The translations under genes were made by a program, and so were the position numbers. From positions 1 through 37,721 of the forward strand of contig CAIOTT010000064.1 in the NCBI GenBank assembly GCA_903861305.1: a stretch of DNA of 37,721 nt, read 5' to 3'. Each line of letters opens with the position of its first letter. The stretch's first letter is position 1. The notes below the pieces were generated by a model. The model saw only the letters and a program-made list of their open reading frames with translations. It ran no database searches and was not told the DNA's origin. Shown piece by piece: positions 7,753-16,400 of this stretch. The stretch comes from Candidatus Omnitrophota bacterium (GTDB lineage: Bacteria; Omnitrophota; Gorgyraeia; Zapsychrales; Fredricksoniimonadaceae).

Positions 7753-7813
7753 ACCACCTGCAAGCCAGTCCAACGATGGCTTAATCAGTACAAACTTTTT
7801 GGAAGGGAATAAC

Positions 7814-8461
7814 ATGAAAAAAAATAAACTGATCCTTGGTTTTTTTCCGCTCGCGCTCGCGGCCGGCCTTATCAGCGGCTGTGCCACCACGGGGTATGAG
7901 AAAGGCAACAGCACTGCCAATACGCTGAGTGCGTCATCGCATATGGTCGCGAAAGCCAATGTGCTGATCGATGAGACACTGGCTAACCTCAACGACCTGG
8001 TTTCGCATCCCGGCCCCGACCTGCACAAACAGTTCAACGCGTTCAATAATTCCGTCAACGAACTCGGCATGACGTCGCGGGATGTCACCGTTAAATCCGA
8101 CCGCATGAAGCTGCAGGGCGCGGCGTACTTCAAGAACTGGGATGACGAAGCGGCCATGATCAAGAATGAGGACATTCGCAAGCGCAGCGTCGCGCGCAAA
8201 AATGAAGTTTCAGCGCAGTTTGACCGTATCACCAAACTTTACGAGGAGACCAAAGCGGCTTTTGACCCGTATATGTCCGACCTGCGTGACGTGCAAAAGT
8301 ATCTTTCGCTTGATCTGACCAGCGGCGGCCTGTTGTCCATCAAGGATGCCGTAACAAAGGCGACCGAGCATGCCGCCCCGCTGAAAGAGGCCATTGGAAA
8401 GCTTTCCGGGGAGTTCAAGGACCTCGGCTTTACAATGTCGACCAAGACCTGGACCGAGTAG
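7814..8461 (+). CDS. DUF2959-like lipoprotein
   Basis: The start ATG 7814 follows GGAAGGGAA. The 215-residue product has a lipoprotein signal (MKKNK, hydrophobic stretch, lipobox LISGC), so the mature chain starts at that Cys and is fixed to a membrane. The rest is helical, with long amphipathic segments: FKNWDDEAAMIKNEDIRKRS, then RITKLYEETKAAFDPYMSDLRDVQ in two parts, then a helix of small residues. This resembles DUF2959 proteins, whose function is unknown. It sits alone between its own promoter and a hairpin terminator at 8518-8553. Confidence 0.75.
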   Translation: MKKNKLILGFFPLALAAGLISGCATTGYEKGNSTANTLSASSHMVAKANVLIDETLANLNDLVSHPGPDLHKQFNAFNNSVNELGMTSRDVTVKSDRMKLQGAAYFKNWDDEAAMIKNEDIRKRSVARKNEVSAQFDRITKLYEETKAAFDPYMSDLRDVQKYLSLDLTSGGLLSIKDAVTKATEHAAPLKEAIGKLSGEFKDLGFTMSTKTWTE

Positions 8462-8517
8462 TCCCGCAGCTGCCGCCATTTACCGGCAGTACCTGTCTGG
8501 CGTCCTGGTTTAACATA

Positions 8518-8553
8518 AAAGCCGCTCAATGACTTCGGTCAAAGGGCGGCTTT
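8518..8553 (+). terminator. Hairpin terminator with inner TTCG loop
   Basis: AAAGCCGCTC (8518-8527) pairs with GGGCGGCTTT (8544-8553) with one wobble. Between them GAC-TTCG-GTC forms a second stem closed by the stable TTCG tetraloop. The T-run is short, and the stem begins with A's, so it may work on both strands. Confidence 0.6.
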
Positions 8554-8567
8554 CGTGATAGGAAAAT

Positions 8568-8996
8568 ATGGAACGCTTCTCGACAGTTGCAAAATGGTTT
8601 TCCACCAAGTCCGCGCATCCTTTGGCGTGCTTTCTGGCATTTTTGATCGTTCTGATCTGGTTGTTGTTCGGGTTTTCGTTCCATTTTAATGATACCTGGC
8701 AGCTTGTCATCAACACGATCTCGTCTGTCATTTCGATCGTCATGCTTTTTATAATTCAAAACAGCCAAAGCCGCCATACCATTGCGATCCAGCTGAAACT
8801 GGATGAGATCATTCGTGCTACCAAAGGGGCGCATAATGAAATGATGGATATTGAAAAGCTCACCGATGAAAATATGGCCAAGATCCAGAAAAGGTACGGC
8901 ATCCTCGCGGAGAAGACCAAGGAAGACATCAAAGAAGGCAGGATCGATACGAACACCCCGGAAATCAGCAAGATCGTCGACAACAGGAGGCCATGA
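8568..8996 (+). CDS. Low-affinity iron permease family protein
   Basis: The 142-residue protein has two membrane helices (about 20-38 and 45-63) and a soluble helical tail. The family signature is clear: [11 protein letters not shown], then [11 protein letters not shown], then [17 protein letters not shown]. The family is named after the fungal low-affinity Fe transporter Fet4, but the bacterial members are short and their transport role is unproven. It begins the iron/peroxide cluster: its TGA (8994-8996) ends two bases before the next ATG, and the AGGAGG for the next gene lies inside it, so the two are translationally coupled. Confidence 0.85.
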   Translation: MERFSTVAKWFSTKSAHPLACFLAFLIVLIWLLFGFSFHFNDTWQLVINTISSVISIVMLFIIQNSQSRHTIAIQLKLDEIIRATKGAHNEMMDIEKLTDENMAKIQKRYGILAEKTKEDIKEGRIDTNTPEISKIVDNRRP

Positions 8997-8997
8997 T

Positions 8998-9822
8998 ATG
9001 AGCATGTTCACCACGAAAGATGGCACACAGATCTACTACAAGGATTGGGGCGCAGGGCAGCCCGTTGTATTCAGCCACGGCTGGCCGTTGAGTTCGGACA
9101 GCTGGGAGGCGCAAATGCTTTTCCTGGCGTCCAGGGGTTTTCGCTGCATTGCCCATGACCGCCGGGGCCATGGCCGCTCGAGCCAGCCCTGGAAGGGTAA
9201 TGATATGGATACTTACGCGGACGATCTTTCAACGTTGATCGATACATTGGACCTGAAGCATGCCGTTCTGGTCGGTTTTTCAGCCGGCGGTGGTGAGGTG
9301 GCGCGGTATATTGGACGTCACGGGACGAAACGTGTGGCCAAAGCGGCGCTGATCTCCGCCGTCACGCCGCTGATGCTGAAGACGCCCGCCAACCCCGATG
9401 GTTTGCCGCTTGAGATCTTCGATGGTATCCGCGCCGGCGTAACGGCCGACCGTTCAAATTTTTACAGGGGCATCGCCAGCGGGCCGTTCTTCGGCTTTAA
9501 CAGGCCGAACGCAAAGGTCTCGCAGGGCATGATCGACTGGTTCTGGCTTCAGGGCATGCGCGCAGGCCACAAGAACACCTTTGATTGCATCAAGGCATTC
9601 TCTGAAACGGATTTTACGGAGGACTTGAAGAAATTTGATGTACCGACCCTTATCGTTCACGGCGACGATGACCAGATCGTGCCGATCGGCGCGGCCGGGC
9701 AGGCTTCGGTAAAACTCGTAAAGGATTCAGTCCTGAAGGTATACCCCGGGGCGCCCCACGGCCTGGCCGATACGCATAAGGAACAATTGAATGCTGACCT
9801 GCTGGCATTTCTGAAAACTTAA
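8998..9822 (+). CDS. Alpha/beta hydrolase, non-haem chloroperoxidase type
   Basis: The start ATG 8998 lies eight bases after AGGAGG. The 274 residues match the length and order of the cofactor-free chloroperoxidase/arylesterase group. Visible marks are [12 protein letters not shown] (oxyanion region), [12 protein letters not shown], the nucleophile elbow GFSAGGGEV with the catalytic Ser, the acid in HGDDDQIVP, and the His in GAPHGL. Most relatives have GHS at the elbow; here it is GFS. The protein is probably cytoplasmic, with no signal peptide. Such enzymes hydrolyse esters and can make peracids from H2O2 in the presence of a carboxylic acid. Neighbours are an iron-permease-like gene and a cytochrome c peroxidase gene 13 bases on. 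Confidence 0.9.
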   Translation: MSMFTTKDGTQIYYKDWGAGQPVVFSHGWPLSSDSWEAQMLFLASRGFRCIAHDRRGHGRSSQPWKGNDMDTYADDLSTLIDTLDLKHAVLVGFSAGGGEVARYIGRHGTKRVAKAALISAVTPLMLKTPANPDGLPLEIFDGIRAGVTADRSNFYRGIASGPFFGFNRPNAKVSQGMIDWFWLQGMRAGHKNTFDCIKAFSETDFTEDLKKFDVPTLIVHGDDDQIVPIGAAGQASVKLVKDSVLKVYPGAPHGLADTHKEQLNADLLAFLKT

Positions 9823-9835
9823 GAAGGAGGCCGCC

Positions 9836-11200
9836 ATGCTGTTTTGGTCCCGGATCCCCAGATCGCTCGTCCTGTTGCCCGCCATGGCGGTTGTTTGCGT
9901 TGCGCTGACAGCCGCGTCTGCCGATGAAGATCTTGCATCGCTGACCAAACGTTTGCAAGATGAGAAGCCGCAGTTCGCACAGCGCCAGCAGGCCCTGCTT
10001 GCGGAGCGCTACGACCTTGCTGACCGTCCGGACAAGGAAGCGGTCATGTCGCGCGGCAAGCCGGTGCAGGACGGCGTCCGCGTTAAATTGCCCGAGGGCA
10101 TGAGCTGGGAGATGCTTTCTGATCTGTCGCCCAATGATATCAGGGAAAAGAAACTTTGGCCGGCCGGATTTCTTCCGCTGCCGCATCCCCATCACGAAGC
10201 GGGCGGGATGATCTTCCCGAAATTCCTTGTAGAGGAAACGAAGAAGCAGACAGGACGGGACCTGACGCGCTTTGACCTTGATTTTGACCTGCCCGATCAT
10301 TTTCTGCCAGAGTTCCCGCCGGCGATCTATCTGACGACACGGCTCGACCTCGGCGACGTTTCACAGGGGAAGCTGGTGACGCTCGGCAACTACAATGACA
10401 TATTCAAAGACATTCTCAATCCCAAGCAGCTGGAAGGCTTGCGGTTGCTGGTCACGCCGTTCCCTCAGCAGCAGTTCAATGCCACCGACGACCGGCGCAG
10501 CCTGCTGGCGCATCAGGGCGTTGCCTGTTTTGACTGCCATGCCAATGGCCACACGGATGCGGCCACCCATACGGTGGGTGATATCCGGCCTAACGCGTAT
10601 CGTCATCGTATCGACACACCGTCGCTGCGCGGTTTGAACATCCAACGGCTGTTTGGGTCGCAGCGGGCGCTGAAGTCAGTGGAGGATTTTACTGAGTTTG
10701 AGCAGCGGGGCGCCTACTTCGACGGCATTCCGGCCGATGCCACGCGCAAAGGCACCAATATCCTCGAGCGCGGCAGCCAGGTGCATTTTATGGCGGAATT
10801 CCAGGAGCTTCTTGATTTCCCGCCGGCACCGAAGCTCGATGTATTCGGGATGCTTGACGCCGTCAAAGCCAGTGAGACCGAAATGCGCGGCCAGGGTGTT
10901 TTCTTCGGCAAGGGCCGGTGCGCGGTTTGCCATATGCCGCCGTACTATACGGATAACCTTATGCATAACCTGAAAGCGGAACGGTTCTTCAAGGAGGTTA
11001 CGGTCAACGGCCGCACGGCTTCATCTGACGGCCCGATCAAGACCTTTCCGCTGCGCGGGATCAAGGACTCACCTCCGTATCTGCACGACGGCCGCTTGCT
11101 CACGCTCGATGATACGGTAGAGTTTTTCAACCTTGTGCTGGAATTGAAACTCAGCGACCGGGAGAAGAAGGACCTGGCGGCTTTCATGCGGGCCTTGTAG
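9836..11200 (+). CDS. Di-haem cytochrome c peroxidase / MauG family protein
   Basis: AAGGAGG precedes the ATG. The 454-residue protein has a signal peptide (about 1-30, cut near ASA-DED), so it acts in the periplasm. Two haem-binding motifs are seen, CFDCH (231-235) and CAVCH (362-366), as in bacterial di-haem peroxidases, which reduce H2O2 to water. Conserved family phrases are RHRIDTPSLRGL, FFGKGRCAVCH and SPPYLHDGR. An N-terminal extension of about 150 residues before the peroxidase core is longer than usual and has no recognised domain. It is the third gene of the iron/peroxide cluster. Confidence 0.9.
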   Translation: MLFWSRIPRSLVLLPAMAVVCVALTAASADEDLASLTKRLQDEKPQFAQRQQALLAERYDLADRPDKEAVMSRGKPVQDGVRVKLPEGMSWEMLSDLSPNDIREKKLWPAGFLPLPHPHHEAGGMIFPKFLVEETKKQTGRDLTRFDLDFDLPDHFLPEFPPAIYLTTRLDLGDVSQGKLVTLGNYNDIFKDILNPKQLEGLRLLVTPFPQQQFNATDDRRSLLAHQGVACFDCHANGHTDAATHTVGDIRPNAYRHRIDTPSLRGLNIQRLFGSQRALKSVEDFTEFEQRGAYFDGIPADATRKGTNILERGSQVHFMAEFQELLDFPPAPKLDVFGMLDAVKASETEMRGQGVFFGKGRCAVCHMPPYYTDNLMHNLKAERFFKEVTVNGRTASSDGPIKTFPLRGIKDSPPYLHDGRLLTLDDTVEFFNLVLELKLSDREKKDLAAFMRAL

Positions 11201-11266
11201 GCTGCCGCAGATGCCCAAAAGGCTTCGACAGAAAATGTCGGAATACTAGTAAACAAGGAGTGTCCC

Positions 11267-11593
11267 ATGCCAACGTTCGGATCGCCCTTTTCAGGGCTGG
11301 CGAATAACAGGAAGATCACACACGATGAGCTCATCAGGGCTGTCCGCTTCACGGTGGCGTCAGAGTACGAAGCGGCCCAGATGTACTTGCAGCTGGCTGA
11401 GTCCACCGACAATAAGCTCGCGGAAGAAGTGCTCAAGGATGTGGCGAATGAGGAGCTTGTTCACGTCGGAGAGTTTTTGAGGTTGCTTCACGCGCTCGCG
11501 CCGGATGAAGAAAAGTTCTATGCCCAGGGGGCAAAAGAAGTCGAAGATAAATTTCCTTATGAAGTGAAGAATTCCCAAAGATACAAGGCATAA
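11267..11593 (+). CDS. Encapsulin-type ferritin-like / rubrerythrin-family protein
   Basis: The 108-residue protein has two long helices with ferritin-like iron ligands: Glu in ASEYEAAQMY, then EELVH in the second helix (ExxH). The phrase ITHDELIRAVRF...LKDVANEELVHVGEFLRLL closely resembles the short ferritin-like modules that are encapsulin cargo or are fused to the N-terminus of archaeal encapsulins. These form ring-shaped ferroxidases only inside a shell. No encapsulin gene is in this window. AAGGAG lies before the ATG, and the gene is 66 bases after the cytochrome peroxidase gene. It would store iron or oxidise Fe2+, fitting the cluster theme. Confidence 0.8.
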   Translation: MPTFGSPFSGLANNRKITHDELIRAVRFTVASEYEAAQMYLQLAESTDNKLAEEVLKDVANEELVHVGEFLRLLHALAPDEEKFYAQGAKEVEDKFPYEVKNSQRYKA

Positions 11594-11612
11594 CGGTGCC
11601 AGCTTTGCGAGG

Positions 11613-11726
11613 TAATCCTGGGCTTTTGCCTGTCCTGGGCTGACGCACCCGACAGACCAGGGCACGCACTTTTTAGTGCACAGTATTCTCGACGCTGTTT
11701 TGAGAAGCGTGCAAAATCCGGGATAA
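11613..11726 (+). repeat. 114-bp structured repeat, copy 1 (MITE-like)
   Basis: This block is almost identical to the reverse complement of 37608-37721; about three substitutions are seen. Its ends form an imperfect terminal inverted repeat: 11613-11629 against 11711-11726, sharing ATCC, GG and TTTTGC. Inside are hairpins GCACT-TTTT-AGTGC and ACGCT-9 bases-AGCGT; two of the substitutions fall in the loop of the second hairpin, which leaves the stem intact. It begins 20 bases after the ferritin-like gene's stop. No flanking target duplication is obvious. Confidence 0.8.
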
Positions 11727-11729
11727 AAT

Positions 11730-11758
11730 TTGACTGTTCCCTCGGCTGGTTGTAGGTT
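11730..11758 (+). promoter_or_regulatory. Promoter abutting the 114-bp repeat
   Basis: TTGACT (11730-11735) and TAGGTT (11753-11758) are 17 bases apart. The -35 starts four bases after the end of the repeat. Transcription would start near 11765 and read the gene at 11823. Confidence 0.45.
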
Positions 11759-11822
11759 GAATCAACCCGTTCCTGAGCACACTTCAACAAGGTTAGAAAA
11801 TTTACCAGGATGTTCCCGCATG

Positions 11823-12326
11823 ATGAAAACGGTCATTGTTAACGACAAGATGCAGAAGAACTACCGCTATGTTATTTCAGAACCCGCGGGCCGGAATTTT
11901 GATAAGGAATTCAAGCCGGAACTTACGCCGAAAGAAATGCTGGAGCTGGGGGTTTTTGGCGGGAAATACATGACCGATTGCCGGCGGGAATTTCCGGCGG
12001 GCTGGTTCAGGAATGCAAAGCTTTGCCCCGGGAAGCATGACCCGGACCTTAATTATTTCAAAGTGAATGCCAGCAAGCCGTTATCGTATTGGCAAAAAAA
12101 ATTGTGGATCTATCCGGAGGACCCGCGGGGCTGGTTCCAGTGGTACTGCCGTTATTACATGGGCCGGCGTTTGCCGGAAGAGGATCAGCGCCAGATCAAG
12201 CGTTGGAAGGCCATGGTCAGGCACACTGCCCAGATCAAAAAGTATTGTGCCAAAGGCGATGAGTCCTGCCGCCCGCGGCATCGTCAGGCTGTTCTTCACT
12301 GGGCGTATGACAGCAGGAAGCTGTGA
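11823..12326 (+). CDS. Conserved hypothetical protein, partner of the DUF523 gene
   Basis: The product (167 residues) starts MKTVIVNDKMQKNYRY. It is rich in Trp, Tyr, Arg and Lys and contains GVFGGKYMTDCRREFPAGWF and DPRGWFQWYCRYYMGRRLP. I recall this as a conserved family without an assigned domain name; I cannot assign a function. It has no signal peptide or membrane segment. Six Cys residues (CRREF, LCPGK, WYCRY, YCAK, SCRP) are spread out and do not form a clear zinc motif. ATG 11820 and 11823 are adjacent; the promoter at 11730-11758 excludes a farther start. It overlaps or lies next to the following gene (GTGA at 12323-12326), so they are co-expressed. Confidence 0.65.
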   Translation: MKTVIVNDKMQKNYRYVISEPAGRNFDKEFKPELTPKEMLELGVFGGKYMTDCRREFPAGWFRNAKLCPGKHDPDLNYFKVNASKPLSYWQKKLWIYPEDPRGWFQWYCRYYMGRRLPEEDQRQIKRWKAMVRHTAQIKKYCAKGDESCRPRHRQAVLHWAYDSRKL

Positions 12327-12340
12327 CAGAAGGCGTTCAT

Positions 12341-13261
12341 ATGGATTTTGTCCTTAAAGCGAAGATAAGGCTTGGCATCAGCGCCTGTAATTTCGGCGGT
12401 AAATTCCGTTACAACCGGGTTGGCTGGGACCGTGTTGAAGCTCTGGGGCGGGAGAAGAATGAATATTCCTGGACGCCGGTTTGCCCGGAAGTCCTCGCTG
12501 GCCTGGGCGTTCCGCGGCTGCCGGCCAGATTGTCGGGCGGCAGCGGTGATGATCTCTGGGCCGGCACGGCCAAAATGAAAAACCGTATGGGACGTGATAT
12601 ATCGGAAGCTGTCAAGACAGCCTCGATGGATTGCCTCGATGCGCTGCGTCGCGCGGATGTGGATGCGTTTTTGTTCATGGAGGGGAGCCCTACGTGCGGG
12701 ATCTACCGCACCACACTCAAGGACAAGCGCTTTGGCAAGCCGCCGGGCGTGTTCGGGTCGTTGCTTCTCAAAGAACGCCTGTTCCTGATCCCCGCCGTTG
12801 ACCTTGAATGCCCCTGGAAGTGGTGGGACCATACCCGTCGGCTGCACGCCTTTGTCTGGCTGAAAAAGCTCACGATCAAATCCAAAAAAGATCTGTATGA
12901 AGTCTGGCACATGCTGAAGTTCATGTGCCAGGAGATCGATCGCCCTTTGTCGGATGAGATCGGCCAATCCCTGGCGGCCTTTCCCGGCAAACTGGTATCT
13001 CCCGGGCTTGAAGTGTGGCGCGACCACGTGCTGGGATTGCTGCGCCGCCCGTCGACGCTAAAACGTATCGAGTCGGTCATGTCCAAGTATTACGCGCATT
13101 ACCGCAAGACCTTCGGGCTAAAAACGCTGGATGTCCCGGCGCCCCTGGCAAGGGCGGGCAAGGTTGCTTTTGTGGCCGAACTTACCAGGCTGGAGCGCAA
13201 GGCCGCGCAGCAGGGGTATTTATTTGCCGGCCGGCCGGTGGTCTATAGGCCGGGGCGCTAG
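12341..13261 (+). CDS. DUF523/DUF1722 (YbgA-like) protein
   Basis: About 306 residues. The N-terminal half is DUF523: IRLGISACNFGGKFRYNR, TPVCPEVLAGLGVPR and MEGSPTCG, with conserved Cys residues that probably bind a metal or cluster. The C-terminal half (from about 160) is DUF1722/YbgA-like. It has a helical region with HMLKFMCQE and the ending KYYAHYRKTFG, where the family has a similar long helix. The role is unknown. ATG 12341 has AGAAGG upstream. A GTG at 12323 overlaps the previous stop by four bases and could also start translation. Either way the two genes are coupled. Confidence 0.8.
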   Translation: MDFVLKAKIRLGISACNFGGKFRYNRVGWDRVEALGREKNEYSWTPVCPEVLAGLGVPRLPARLSGGSGDDLWAGTAKMKNRMGRDISEAVKTASMDCLDALRRADVDAFLFMEGSPTCGIYRTTLKDKRFGKPPGVFGSLLLKERLFLIPAVDLECPWKWWDHTRRLHAFVWLKKLTIKSKKDLYEVWHMLKFMCQEIDRPLSDEIGQSLAAFPGKLVSPGLEVWRDHVLGLLRRPSTLKRIESVMSKYYAHYRKTFGLKTLDVPAPLARAGKVAFVAELTRLERKAAQQGYLFAGRPVVYRPGR

Positions 13262-13343
13262 CAGTTCGGAAGTTCCAGGGACACACGCCTTCTTTTCCGC
13301 ATCAATTAAAAATCAATCCTTAAAATCATTGGTTATCCAGGAT

Positions 13344-13358
13344 CAGGTTTTGAACCTG
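13344..13358. repeat. Short inverted repeat before the first modular giant
   Basis: CAGGTTTTGAACCTG has perfect 6-bp arms around three bases. It lies about 70 bases upstream of the -35 at 13414, a usual place for an activator or repressor site. Confidence 0.3.
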
Positions 13359-13413
13359 AAGCCATCGTGATTTATGTTCACTGAATGAAAAAGGTTCAAG
13401 GTTTGGCCGCGGG

Positions 13414-13443
13414 TTGTAATGCCTGTAATATAAATGTTATATT
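13414..13443 (+). promoter_or_regulatory. Extended -10 promoter of the first modular giant
   Basis: TTGTAA (13414-13419), 18 bases, then TATATT (13438-13443), with TG one base before the -10 (ATGT-TATATT). The same ATGT-TA layout precedes the other two giants. Because the -10 overlaps the ATG at 13434, translation must begin later, at 13449 or 13473. Confidence 0.45.
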
Positions 13444-13448
13444 TTAAT

Positions 13449-16400
13449 ATGTTCCCGATCATATATTTTAAACGGATGCTGTGTGTGCTGCTGGTGTGTG
13501 TTATTGCCCTTGATCCTGTCAGAGGATCTGCGCAGAGCTCCTTTTTGTCGGCCTTGCCTGAACCGGGGAAGATGGTTGGCGTGTCGCCTGCCTTTGCGCC
13601 AGCTCTATTAAAGGGTGTAAAGCTTTATCCTGAGGATCCTTTCCGCCTTGATTTTATCCTCGATAAGGGCAATTCTGAAGATTCTGCAGATCAGTTAAAG
13701 TCAGGATCAACCCGTCTGATCAAGTATTTTCTTGCCTCGATCACTGTTCCCGAAAAGGACCTGTGGGTTAACCTCTCGCCTTATGAGAAGGATCGCATTG
13801 TCCCTGATGCCTTTGGTGTGACGGAGATGGGCCGCGATCTTTTGGCGCAGGACTATATGCTTAAGCAGGTTACTGCCTCCGTGATCTATCCTGAAGGGGA
13901 GCTCGGTAAGGCCTTCTGGGCCAGGGTGTACGCAGAGGCACAGAGGCGATACGGTACATCCGATGTCCCGGTGGACACCTTTAACAAGGTCTGGATCGTG
14001 CCCGAAAAGGCTGTTGTTTATGAGAGCCAGGATTCAGCCTATGTCATTGAAAGCAGGCTCAAGGTTATGCTCGAGGAGGATTATCTTGCCCTTGATGAGA
14101 ATACGGCTGCAAAAGGGCCGGGTGCTTCAGCGGCCAATAAGCTTGGGTCTGACATTGTCCGCGAGGTCGTGATCCCGATCCTTGAGAAGGAGGTCAATGA
14201 GGGGAAGAATTTTGCACAACTGCGGCAGATCTATCATTCCCTCATCCTGGCGGTCTGGTACAGGGAGAAGATCAAGGAAAGCATTTTCGGCAAGGCTTAC
14301 GTCGACCGGAAGAAGACCGGCGGTGTTGATATTGAGGACAAAGCGGCCAGGGACAAGATCTGGGCGAAGTACGTCGAGGCGTTCAAAAAGGGCGCGTATA
14401 ACTATATCAAGGAAGATATCGATCCCGCGACCCGACAGCCGGTGCCGAGGAAGTATTTTTCCGGTGGATTTTTCGGCGGAAAGATACGGCAGGCCATTCA
14501 ACCGACACATGATGTTGCCCTGTTGTCCAAAGAGGTCCCCGACCACAGTATGATCGTGACGTCGCGTTTGGACGTGGAGAATGGGCAAGGGGCCCAGGAT
14601 CAGGGCCAGACAACATCGCGCTCGAGGTATAAGATCGCGGTTACGCGTGCGCAACGCAATGAGGACGCGAAGGAACTTTTGATCTATTTGACATTCAACA
14701 AAATTCTGGCAGGGGTTGGTAATGGAGACATGGCGGATGCTTTCAGTTTGGAGAAAATGATCAAAGAATGCCCGGAGTTTATCAATGTGGACATGGTAGC
14801 GCTCCTTGGGAGGGGGTTAAGCAGGGATAATTCAAATTTTCGAAGAAGTACGATCAGAACTATAGGTGATATCGTTGATGCCAGGGCGGATCTGATCGAT
14901 GAAAGTGTTATGAACGCGATCCTTCTTTCATTAAAGGAGCACCCGGATGATATTGAAAACGTCGCTGAGGTTATAAAAAAGGTCGCTCGAACAAAAAGCC
15001 CTTTAATGACATTGGATATGGTCAATGAGCTTGTCCGAGAACTTAAAGGGTATTTATCAACAGACGAGCGTAAATATGCCTATGTTTGGGGCGCATTATT
15101 CGAAATGATCAAAGCGCGCAAAGACTTTGCTCCTGTTTTATTGCCGCAATTAATGGAGGTGTTGGTAAAAGAACCGCATGGCATTGATGCCGTGCTGGCG
15201 GCCGCGGCGCTTGGAGATATCAGGGCAATTTATCCCGATCTCGTCGACGAGGGGGATTTGACCGCGCGATTGAGAACATTCAGGGACTTGCCGATGGACG
15301 GTCACGAGACAGCGTTCATCATGGCTTTTGTCAAGTCGTCACCGGATCTCATTGGTCAGGAGGTTGTTGACCGCTTTTCGGCCTGGAAGAAATCGCCTAA
15401 TGCGGAAAGCGCGGTCCTTTCCATTATTGCGGCAAGGAAGGATCTTATAAACGAAAGGTTTGTTTTGCAGGTATTAGACCTTATAACAGATCACAATGAT
15501 GCTTTTGACCAGTCAAAAGTTATTGCAGACATTGTCAGGGCCAGGCCGGAGTTCTATGACATCGTTGTTTCAGCGGCATGGCGGGAGATCACAGATGAAT
15601 TTTTTGGCTGGGCTCTGGGCGGAGGGAAGGTCATTGAAGAACTTATGAAGGTCAATAAAGAGATCGCAAAAGATATATTAAATCGGGCGATCGATCACAC
15701 AGGGAACGGATCCGGATTTCACAGAGGCGAAGGGATGCATGAGATCGTGTTAGTGATCGCCAAGGCAGCTGAGATCATTCCTGAGGAGATCAATGACCAG
15801 GTGATCGGGAAAGTTCTTTCGTTCTTTGATAAAAGCTCATTCGGCGATGTCAATTTTTTGGAGAAGATGGCTGGTGAGATCATTTTGTCCGTAGCCGAAT
15901 CCAATAAAAACCGCGCCATCGGGATCATTGATAAGTTGATCGAAAAGAAAAAAACGCACGTCAGCCAGGACCCCCTGATGCAAATGATGAGGTCCCTGGG
16001 GCACTTGAATGATCCAGAGGCCCGTTATTATTCTTCGGAAATTGTCGGCGTCTTTGCCAGACTTAAGCCCGAGATCCTGGACAGGAATATGGTGGAGATG
16101 CTGTTCGATCATCTTATGCCAGGCGCTGATGAAGCAGACAGGGCCCGTGATCAGCTGGAAATGTACCTGGCGGCAAAAGCCATTGCCGAGGTTAGTAAAG
16201 CAAGGCCTGATCTTATAATGGCTTCGGATCTGATGGCAAATTTCTTAAGGTGGGGCAATGGCCCTTCAGGTGACAATCCGCTTTTTTATATCATTTTAAA
16301 TGAAGGCATAAACAACGAAAAAGCAGATCTATATAAAAACGATCTGGCAGCCCAGTGGAACATCCTTCGGTCAAGGAAGGGCGTGCTTGAGGATGAATTG

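Noticed and set aside
13344-13358. Terminator of the DUF523 gene
   Set aside because: The stem is six base pairs with a three-base loop and no T-run; listed only as a possible operator.
14127-14654. Reverse-strand open frame (175 codons) in giant 1
   Set aside because: Antisense shadow of the conserved N-module; the same shadow recurs over giant 3 because the sense sequence is conserved.
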